From Streptomyces violascens (GTDB lineage Bacteria > Actinomycetota > Actinomycetes > Streptomycetales > Streptomycetaceae): a stretch of 64,000 nucleotides of DNA. Under the pieces are notes generated by a model. The model did not search any database. It was not told where the DNA came from and worked only from the letters and a program-made list of their open reading frames with translations. The DNA is taken from assembly GCF_014649955.1 (NCBI RefSeq), contig NZ_BMUA01000001.1:372001-436000 (forward strand). The letters run 5' to 3'. The position numbers and the translations under genes were made by a program. How positions within the stretch are numbered: position 1 is the first letter of the stretch; each line of letters starts with the position of its first letter. Of this stretch, positions 47,296 through 54,049 are shown piece by piece.

Positions 47296-49065
47296 TTACC
47301 GGAGGAGCCCCTCGGGCAGATAGGGCGACCGTACGGGGACGGGCCAGCCGATGCGGCGAGCGTGGCAGGCCAGCCCCAGGACGTCGAGGTTGACGGCGGC
47401 TTCCATGTCCTTGCCCCGGTCGCCGACCGTGTAGTGCTCGCGGTGGTCCTCCAGGGCGTCGGCCAGCGCGAGGGCGAAGCCCCGCTGGTCGCCCTGGACG
47501 AGCTGGGAAAGGAGCGAGACCGGTGGGGCGAGGAAGCTGCCACCGGCCATCCGGGCGGCCGTCGTCAGGGCGTGGTCCATCGCGGGCTCGGGGTCGACGC
47601 CGCGCAGATAGTCGTGAAGGGCCGCGCAGTACGCCCCGCCCGGCGAGGGGCGGTCGTCCTCCACGAAGAACTCCGGCTCGACGAGCACGCAGTCGGCCAG
47701 CGGCCTGCGCGCGCCGACGGCCAGCGCGAGCGCCACGGCCTGCTGCCACTGGTGCGGATTGGGCCGGTAGGAACTGCGCCACGCCGGCAGCAGCCGGGTC
47801 GTGCCGCCGATCGCGACCTCCACCTCCGTGCCCGGCTCGGCGCGTGCCACCCGAAGGGCGCCCGCTCCCGCCTCGGCGCCGAGCAGCAGCGCCTCGTACT
47901 GGCACGGATCCGTCCCGTCCGGATCGAGCGCCGCCCGTACCAGGAAGCGCTGCCGCTGGTCCGACATGAACGACGTGAGATCCCGCGCGAGCGCCTTCGG
48001 GTCTTCGGAGCGGTCGTGGAAGCGCTCCAGCTCCTGCGCGGCGAAGTCGTCGTACAGCGACGGGTCGACGGACTGCGCCACGAAGGGGTGCGGCGGCCTC
48101 TCGACCACCAGGGGGCCGGCAGCGAGCGCGGCCACGGCATCGGCGCGCTTGTCCCGCCCGTACGCCCGGACCCGCGGCACGCCTGGGGCGAAGCCCGTCA
48201 CCAGCGCGCGCGGAAGATACGCGGAGTCGACGTGGGTGGGCCAGCCGTGCCGGCGGTGGGCCATGGCCGCGAGCGCTATGGCATCGAGCGGCAGCAGGCT
48301 CCGCGGCCCGGCGTCCCCTCCCGCGGCGCGGCTGCGATGCTGCTCCAACTGCGCGGCCAGACAACGGGTGAAGCCCTCCTCGTCGCCCGCCGCCAGGGCT
48401 CGCAGGGTGCTGAGGGCGGCCCGGTGGCCGGGCCAGTCGTCGCCTTCGCCGAGCGTCGCGGTCACCATCTCGATCAGCGCGCACTTCTCGATGTCCTGGA
48501 CCGGCCCCGGCGAGGCCGCGTCGTCCGGCCCCTCCTCGTGCCCGAAGGCGTACGCCATCAAGGCATGGACGAGTGCCACGTCGGCACGCCCCTCGTTCCC
48601 GCGCCACGGCGGGGCGGCCTCGATGAACATCTCGGCCTTGCGGTCCGAGACCTGAGCCAGGAACGCCAGGTAGAAACCGTCCAGCCACTCGAAGGAACGG
48701 ACCTGGCCGCCCCGCGTCCCGTCCTCCTCATCGCGGTCGAACTCGCCGCCGTACGACACTCCGGCCTCGGCGTAGTCGATGAACACGTCGAACTGCCACC
48801 CCGGAAACACGGTCAGCTCCAGGGCGCCCACCGCGGCGGCCGCCGCCGATCCCAGCGCGACCTCCGCGTCCTTTCCGCTCAGCTCGGGCAGCCGTATCGA
48901 CCGCGCCCCGAGGTAGTCAAGGAAGGCTCCGGCGATCGCACGCCAGCCCCGGGCCGGACGCGGATCGTCCTGCATCCGGTGTACATCCCCCGCGATCCGC
49001 TCGGCGAAGCCGGCCTCCGCGGCGGCCAACGCCGCCTCACCGATTCGATGGCGCTCGATCCGCAC
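47296..49065 (-). CDS. Imm49-family protein, two tandem domains
   Basis: The protein has 589 residues from GTG 49065 after GGGAGG. It consists of two related halves: the first ends PLDAIALAAMAHRRHGWPTH and SAYLPRALV, the second NLDVLGLACHARRIGWPVPV and SPYLPEGLL, and both contain an all-helical core (PGWQFDVFIDYAEAG, WQQAVALALAVGARRPLADC). This is the pattern of immunity-49 family proteins predicted from polymorphic-toxin loci. No toxin gene with Rhs, LXG or WXG features is in the window, so the cognate toxin is unknown. It converges with the LacI gene with 52 bp between. Confidence 0.75.
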   Translation of the reverse strand: MRIERHRIGEAALAAAEAGFAERIAGDVHRMQDDPRPARGWRAIAGAFLDYLGARSIRLPELSGKDAEVALGSAAAAAVGALELTVFPGWQFDVFIDYAEAGVSYGGEFDRDEEDGTRGGQVRSFEWLDGFYLAFLAQVSDRKAEMFIEAAPPWRGNEGRADVALVHALMAYAFGHEEGPDDAASPGPVQDIEKCALIEMVTATLGEGDDWPGHRAALSTLRALAAGDEEGFTRCLAAQLEQHRSRAAGGDAGPRSLLPLDAIALAAMAHRRHGWPTHVDSAYLPRALVTGFAPGVPRVRAYGRDKRADAVAALAAGPLVVERPPHPFVAQSVDPSLYDDFAAQELERFHDRSEDPKALARDLTSFMSDQRQRFLVRAALDPDGTDPCQYEALLLGAEAGAGALRVARAEPGTEVEVAIGGTTRLLPAWRSSYRPNPHQWQQAVALALAVGARRPLADCVLVEPEFFVEDDRPSPGGAYCAALHDYLRGVDPEPAMDHALTTAARMAGGSFLAPPVSLLSQLVQGDQRGFALALADALEDHREHYTVGDRGKDMEAAVNLDVLGLACHARRIGWPVPVRSPYLPEGLLR

Positions 49066-49372
49066 CTCTGCCTCCCGACGAGTCCCCGTTCGATCTTGCC
49101 CTGCCAGCATAGGAAGGGGGTCTGACAATGCGCCGGGCCCGGCGGACGACCGAGGACGCATGACAGGTCCCGCGGCGCCTTTGTCATCATTTGGTCACAT
49201 GGACGTGCGATCGTGGTGCTGCCTGCTTGGTCACTTGGCGCCACGAAGGTTTCGGATCAGATCGGAAATGAACACTTCCGACTGGAACGCCTTCGTATGT
49301 TCCTGGCGTCTTGGCGGCCGACAACGCAGAGCACAGGGCGAGATCAGCACAGCAAGGCGGGCTGCACTACGT
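49066..49372. other. Divergent promoter region Imm49/carboxypeptidase
   Basis: This is a 307-bp gap. I see no gene; possible promoter words (TTTGTCAT, TTGGTCAC) near 49185 but no firm assignment. Confidence 0.4.
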
Positions 49373-51598
49373 ATGAACGAGAAGAACAGCGCAAAGGCGG
49401 GCGAGCTTTCCGGCAAGGAGGCGGCACCGGGCGGCGAGGCCGATGCGGTGAATGCGGCGGAGGAAGCGGCTGACCGGGCCGAGGCCCGGGCGGATACGAC
49501 GCCGGCGGACCAGGCCGAGAAGGGGGCCGACGAGGTCGGCCCCAACTCCGGCGGCTCCGAGCCGACTCGGGACCAAGCGGATCCGGCTGACCAGGCCGAT
49601 CGGGCCGACAAGACCCTGGTTGCCATGCCCCCGGTGTCCCGGCAGGACTCGGCTCAACCGACGGCGGACGCGGTCTCCGAGCCCGACGAGGGCCAGGCCG
49701 ACGCCGCAACCGGCGGCAGCGAGGCCGCCGGCGAGCCACACGAGGACGGCGCCGCGTCCAGCACCCCGCCGAGCGACGAACAGCCCGAACAACGCGAACA
49801 ACGCGAAGAGCGCGAAGAGCAGCCCGGGGAAGAGGGCAAACAGCAGCCCGAAGCCGACGCGCCCAAGTCACCCGAGGCACCCGCGAAGCCCGACCCTGTC
49901 ACCGCCCCCGCATCTGTAGGCGGCCCGGACGCGAATCCGGAGTCGGCCCCTGACCCGCAGCCGACCCCAGACCCTGACCCCGACCCCGCGAGGAAGCCCC
50001 CGACCCCCTCCTGGGCCGCCCGCAGGGAGTCGGATTCCGAGCGGACCAGCGAGTTCGTCGCCCTGAAGCCGGACCTGCCGCGCCCGACCTCACCCCGCCC
50101 CGTCACCCCGACCCCCGGGCCTTCGTCGTCCGGCGAGAAGCCCGGCGCGGGTTCCGGCGACTCGGACCGCACCCGGGAGTTCACCGCGCCCTCGCGTGCG
50201 GACAACGACCGCACCATGGCGCTGACCCGGCCGCCCGCTCCCTCCGCCGCCGCACCCGCGACCTCGTCAGGAACCGGTGACGCGGCGGGTCCGCCGCCCC
50301 CGCTCGACCTGCTCGCGCAGCTGACGAACACACCGCCGAAGGCCGAGACGGTGGGCCGTACGGTCGCGCGAAGGATCAAGATCTTGGGCACGCTGGTGGC
50401 GCTGCTCGCCGTCGTCCTGGTGGCGGTCCAGGCGCTGCGTCCCCTCCCCACACCGACGCTCAAGCTGACCGGCAAGTCGAGCCACACCGCCGACGGCGGC
50501 GCCCTGTCGCTGCCGTGGCCGACCGAGGGGCAGGCCGTGGTCGACATCGACGGCCTCGGCCGGATGGGCTCGTACGGGGAGATGAAGCCGCTGCCCATCG
50601 GCAGCGTGGCCAAGGTCATGACCGCGTACCTCATCCTGCGGGACCACCCGCTCAAGGCTGGCGACAAGGGGCCGTCGATGCCGGTCGACCAGAAGGCTGT
50701 GGACGACTACACCAACGGCGTCGCGCAGAAGGAGTCGGTCGTCGAGGTCAAGGCGGGTCAGCAGATCTCCGAACTGGAAGCCCTTCAGGCCGTCATGCTG
50801 CCCTCGGCGAACAACGTGGCCCGGCTGCTGGCCCGTTGGGACGCGTCGACGGAGGAGGCGTTCATCAAGAAGATGAACGACACCGCCAAGGAACTCGGGA
50901 TGACCAACACGACGTACACCGACGCGAGCGGTCTGATCGAGTCCACGGTCAGCACGGCCGAGGACCAGGTGAAGCTGGCCAAGCGGGCCATGACGAACCC
51001 CGTCTTCCGGCAGATCGCCAAGCTGCCGTCGTACCAGTCGACGACGACCTCCGGCGGCAACACCCTCGAGACGGCCAGGACGCAGTACAACTTCAACAAG
51101 CTCGTCCCGCTGAACGGAGTCGTCGGCATCAAGACGGGGTCCACCACCAAGGCGGGCGGCAACCTGGTGTTCGCGGCCGAGACGACGGTCGGCGACAGCA
51201 AGCAGCTGATCATCGGCGCCGTGTTCGGCCAGCACAAGACGCCCATCATCACCACCGCGACAGCAGCCAGCAAGGGCCTGATACTGGCCGCGGACAAGGC
51301 GCTCAGGAGCGAGACGGTGGTGAAGAAGGGCGAGGTGGTCGGCCAGGTGGACGACGGCCTCGGCGGTACGGTCCCGGTCGTCGCGGCCAAGGACCTGACC
51401 GTGCCGGTGTGGTCCGGCGCCTCGGTCGCGCTCAAGCTGACGGACGACGGCAAGCCGCTGCCGCACTCGGCGAACGCCGGTACGGAGGTCGGCATGCTGA
51501 CCGTGGGCAGTGGAGCCGGCGAGGCGAAGGTGCCGGTCACGCTCAAGGACGATCTGTCCGAGCCCTCCTTCGGCGCGAAGCTCACCCGGCTCGGCTGA
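49373..51598 (+). CDS. D-alanyl-D-alanine carboxypeptidase (S11) with long disordered N-terminus
   Basis: The protein has 741 residues from ATG 49373. About 335 N-terminal residues are Glu/Asp/Pro/Ala-rich and disordered, with three similar short motifs: DSERTSEF, DSDRTREF and DNDRTMAL. A membrane helix follows (ILGTLVALLAVVLVAVQAL, about 337-355), then the external penicillin-binding domain with SVAK (S411-K414), SAN (478-480) and KTG (587-589), and a C-terminal beta domain. It trims D-Ala from peptidoglycan stem peptides. The long cytosolic tail with Thr-containing repeats looks like a Ser/Thr-kinase target, which would couple wall maturation to signalling; this is inference. Confidence 0.9.
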   Translation: MNEKNSAKAGELSGKEAAPGGEADAVNAAEEAADRAEARADTTPADQAEKGADEVGPNSGGSEPTRDQADPADQADRADKTLVAMPPVSRQDSAQPTADAVSEPDEGQADAATGGSEAAGEPHEDGAASSTPPSDEQPEQREQREEREEQPGEEGKQQPEADAPKSPEAPAKPDPVTAPASVGGPDANPESAPDPQPTPDPDPDPARKPPTPSWAARRESDSERTSEFVALKPDLPRPTSPRPVTPTPGPSSSGEKPGAGSGDSDRTREFTAPSRADNDRTMALTRPPAPSAAAPATSSGTGDAAGPPPPLDLLAQLTNTPPKAETVGRTVARRIKILGTLVALLAVVLVAVQALRPLPTPTLKLTGKSSHTADGGALSLPWPTEGQAVVDIDGLGRMGSYGEMKPLPIGSVAKVMTAYLILRDHPLKAGDKGPSMPVDQKAVDDYTNGVAQKESVVEVKAGQQISELEALQAVMLPSANNVARLLARWDASTEEAFIKKMNDTAKELGMTNTTYTDASGLIESTVSTAEDQVKLAKRAMTNPVFRQIAKLPSYQSTTTSGGNTLETARTQYNFNKLVPLNGVVGIKTGSTTKAGGNLVFAAETTVGDSKQLIIGAVFGQHKTPIITTATAASKGLILAADKALRSETVVKKGEVVGQVDDGLGGTVPVVAAKDLTVPVWSGASVALKLTDDGKPLPHSANAGTEVGMLTVGSGAGEAKVPVTLKDDLSEPSFGAKLTRLG

Positions 51599-51620
51599 CC
51601 CTGGAGTCGACGACAGCCCA

Positions 51621-51652
51621 GCGTGGCCCCGCCGGTTCCGGCGGGGCCACGC
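51621..51652. terminator. Bidirectional terminator
   Basis: GCGTGGCCCCGCC-GGTTCC-GGCGGGGCCACGC: perfect 13-bp stem and 6-nt loop, between the convergent carboxypeptidase and the Cys-rich small gene. Confidence 0.85.
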
Positions 51653-51664
51653 GGTCGTTACGGG

Positions 51665-51838
51665 TCAGCAGGGGACGGCGCCCCCGCACTGGCAGGGTCC
51701 GCCGCTCTGGCATCCGCACTGACAGCTCGGTCCGCACGAGCAGTTGGCCGCGCGGAGCGGCGGGGCCGTCGCGGAGCGGGGAGTTGCGAACGGGGGGTTC
51801 GGTGGAGTCGTAGGAGGAACAGGCTGCTCGGGAATCAC
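51665..51838 (-). CDS. Metallothionein-like Cys-rich small protein (57 residues)
   Basis: A 57-codon ORF, below usual ORF-length cut-offs. GTG 51838 lies 7 nt after GGAAGGAG. The first 30 residues are Pro/Thr/Ala-rich (MIPEQPVPPTTPPNPPFATP); the last 25 hold eight cysteines in metallothionein-style CxC groups: NCSCGPSCQCGCQSGGPCQC, then GGAVPC (Cys 33, 35, 39, 41, 43, 49, 51, 57). It should chelate soft metals such as Zn, Cu or Cd in the cytosol; no signal peptide or membrane segment. It has its own terminator. No metal regulator gene is adjacent. Confidence 0.75.
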   Translation of the reverse strand: MIPEQPVPPTTPPNPPFATPRSATAPPLRAANCSCGPSCQCGCQSGGPCQCGGAVPC

Positions 51839-52020
51839 GGTCGGGCTCCTTCCCTGGTGCGCTGTTTCAGCCCCGAGTCAACTCCAGGCCTCGCCGGTCG
51901 TCAACGCCCGTGTCCAGTAGGTGAGTTGAGGCGTTCGAATGGCCCCCGCCCAGGAGCCGTACTACTCCTCGGGGCAACTGGCGTACCCCGTTCGCTCACG
52001 TCGGTCCGAGCTCGGCCGGG

Positions 52021-52986
52021 TCACGGGCTCGCGGGGTTCTGCCAGCGGCGATGGGTCCGGGTACGGCGTTCCCTCGCCTGGGCGCACTTCCAGCACAGCC
52101 ATCCTTCGGGCCGGGCGTGCACACTGGAGTTGAAGCAGCCCGGCTCGGCGCAGCGCCAGAGTTCCCGCGGCCCCTCGTGGATGGGGAATTCCTCCGCGGG
52201 GCGTTCATAGCCGGTGGGCTGCTCGGTCACGATGTACTCGCCGTGCCTCCAGGTCTCGAACGGCACCCACTCGGTGCCCATGTGGTCCGCCACGACGACG
52301 TCCTCATGCGCCGGACAGCACTGCTTCCACCAGCGGCGTACGTGCATGAATTCGGGGACGGACCAGACCCACATCAGCCCGCCGGACGAGTTGAGGACCA
52401 TCTGCCCGGCCCGCCCGGCCGCGTACGGGACATCCACTCGCTCCCAGCACCCCTCCCCCAAATCGAAGATCATGTTCGGGCAGCGCTCATCTGCGGGGCC
52501 CTCCGTGACGATGCACCGCACCTCCTCGATCGCTCCCGGCGCGAGCTGGAGGTTGGTGTGGTGGCGCAGCACATGGCGGACCGGAACTTCCGGCACCTTC
52601 GCGGCGGCCGGTGCGGCCGGCTCCGTCGGCTCCACGAGAGCGGGGGCGAACTCGCCTTTCTCGATACGGCTCCTCATGCGTACGGCCAGCATCTGCACGA
52701 TGGAGTCGATGTCGGGCGGCAGGCCGGTGTGTTCCACGGCGGGGCAGACCGCGGTGTGGGGGATGCGGCAGTAGCCGGAGTCGGCCGGCGTTCCGCGGTA
52801 GGCGACTCCCACGTTTACATGCCACCGGAAGCGGTCCGGCACCCGGCGGGCGGGGAGTTCCGGCGTCAGCGGGATGCGGCCCGAGTCGTGCCGGTCGAAC
52901 CATTCGATCGGGGTTCCGCAGTATTTGCAGCGGGCCGCGGCCTCGCCGCGCAGGAGCTTGGACTGGTTGTCCCGGTGCAGCCGCAT
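52021..52986 (-). CDS. DUF6083 domain protein
   Basis: The protein has 321 residues from ATG 52986. The N-terminal zinc-ribbon-like DUF6083 motif is ARCKYCGTPIEWFDRHDSG, then RIPLTPELPARRVPDRFRWH and SGYCRIPHTAVCP. A second half has CWERVDVPY, WWKQCCPAHEDVVVADHMG and, at the end, another CxxC pair set: LWRCAEPGCFNSSVHARPEG, then WLCWKCAQ. Multiple CxxC pairs suggest several structural zincs. Function is unknown; the family is confined largely to Streptomyces. Confidence 0.8.
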   Translation of the reverse strand: MRLHRDNQSKLLRGEAAARCKYCGTPIEWFDRHDSGRIPLTPELPARRVPDRFRWHVNVGVAYRGTPADSGYCRIPHTAVCPAVEHTGLPPDIDSIVQMLAVRMRSRIEKGEFAPALVEPTEPAAPAAAKVPEVPVRHVLRHHTNLQLAPGAIEEVRCIVTEGPADERCPNMIFDLGEGCWERVDVPYAAGRAGQMVLNSSGGLMWVWSVPEFMHVRRWWKQCCPAHEDVVVADHMGTEWVPFETWRHGEYIVTEQPTGYERPAEEFPIHEGPRELWRCAEPGCFNSSVHARPEGWLCWKCAQARERRTRTHRRWQNPASP

Positions 52987-53194
52987 GCCGACAACGCACC
53001 TCCTCAGGCTCGGACGTTCCCTCCACCGGCCTAACGAGAGCCCGCCCCGCGTGGCACGGTCGGGACCCCGTCGCCTCCCTGCGAAGTCCGATTGTCAGTG
53101 GTACGCGGCACGATGGTGGGCAGGCTGAACGACAGGCGCGCAGAACCCGTCCGTTCGGCGCAGGTATCGGTTCGGTCCGACAAGGGAGTCCGGG

Positions 53195-53770
53195 ATGACC
53201 TCCAGGTTCAGGTTCGGAGCACGCAGGGCGGGCGGCGCGGGCCCCGTGAGCGGGACGGGGCTCCCGGCGCTGCCGGTTGCCGCGGCGCTGCTCACCGCCA
53301 CTGTCGCGCTGTACATGGCGCTCGTCGCCTTCGGCAATATCACCGACTTCGACACCAATCGCCAGTTCGTCCGTCACGTCCTGGCCATGGACACCACGTT
53401 CAAGGATCCGGATCTCATGTGGCGGGCCATCACGTCGAGCACGCTTCAGGACATCGCGTACGTCCTGATCATCGTCTGGGAGACGCTGACGGCTCTGGTG
53501 CTCATAGCGGCGGCCGTCGTGTGGTTCGGCGGGTTGCGGCGCCGGGCCGGCCTCGCGCGGGCGCGGCGGCTGAGCACGATGGGGCTGCTCATGGTGCTAC
53601 TGCTGTTCGGTGCCGGGTTCATGGCCGTCGGCGGGGAGTGGTTCTCGATGTGGCAGTCCAAGTCCTGGAACGGCCTCGACGCGGCGGCCCGCAACTTCAT
53701 GGTGGCGGGCATCGCCTTGGTGGTCGTCCATCTGCCGGGCACCAACGCGCCGAGCGATCAGGCGAGTTGA
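53195..53770 (+). CDS. DUF2165 family small integral membrane protein
   Basis: The protein has 191 residues with AAGGGAG upstream of ATG 53195. Four membrane helices: PVAAALLTATVALYMALVAF, DIAYVLIIVWETLTALVLIA, LLMVLLLFGAGFMAVGGEWF and FMVAGIALVVVHL. Conserved family features NITDFDTNRQFVRHVLAMD and MWQSKSWNGLDAA are present. Function is unknown. It is convergent with the lanthipeptide locus. Confidence 0.85.
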   Translation: MTSRFRFGARRAGGAGPVSGTGLPALPVAAALLTATVALYMALVAFGNITDFDTNRQFVRHVLAMDTTFKDPDLMWRAITSSTLQDIAYVLIIVWETLTALVLIAAAVVWFGGLRRRAGLARARRLSTMGLLMVLLLFGAGFMAVGGEWFSMWQSKSWNGLDAAARNFMVAGIALVVVHLPGTNAPSDQAS

Positions 53771-53920
53771 TACGCGCACAGGGCCGTCGGGGGCATCCTG
53801 CGCGGGCGGCGAACGTGCCCACGCAGGTGCCGCTCACCCAGACTGTGCGCTGTTCGCAGCCGTGCTGGTGGCAGAGGGGGTCGCGGAGTTCATCACGCCG
53901 TCACGAGACGCCGGACGGTG

Positions 53921-54049
53921 TCAGTCGCGCGCCGCGCACAGGTCGGTCCACTCGAAGCTGTGGTGACCGGTGTCGCAACACATCATCGGCTCCAGCTGCT
54001 GTTCATCGGTTTCAGGCAGTTCCTGCAGTTCCAGAACGAGGCTCTCCAT
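53921..54049 (-). CDS. lanA: Class IV lanthipeptide precursor (42 residues)
   Basis: A 42-codon ORF found by reading the DNA downstream of lanL. ATG 54049 follows AGGGGAG by 6 nt. The leader MESLVLELQELPETDEQ carries the L-x-LQ-x-L motif recognised by LanKC/LanL synthetases. The C-terminal core holds Cys25-Cys26, Thr28, Ser31, Thr36 and Cys39 (segments PMMCCDTGHHSFEWTDLC), then AARD. Ser/Thr dehydration and Cys addition could give one or two rings, for example Ser31 or Thr36 to Cys39. It overlaps the 3' end of lanL by 38 nt, so translation is coupled. No protease or exporter gene is adjacent. Confidence 0.8.
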   Translation of the reverse strand: MESLVLELQELPETDEQQLEPMMCCDTGHHSFEWTDLCAARD

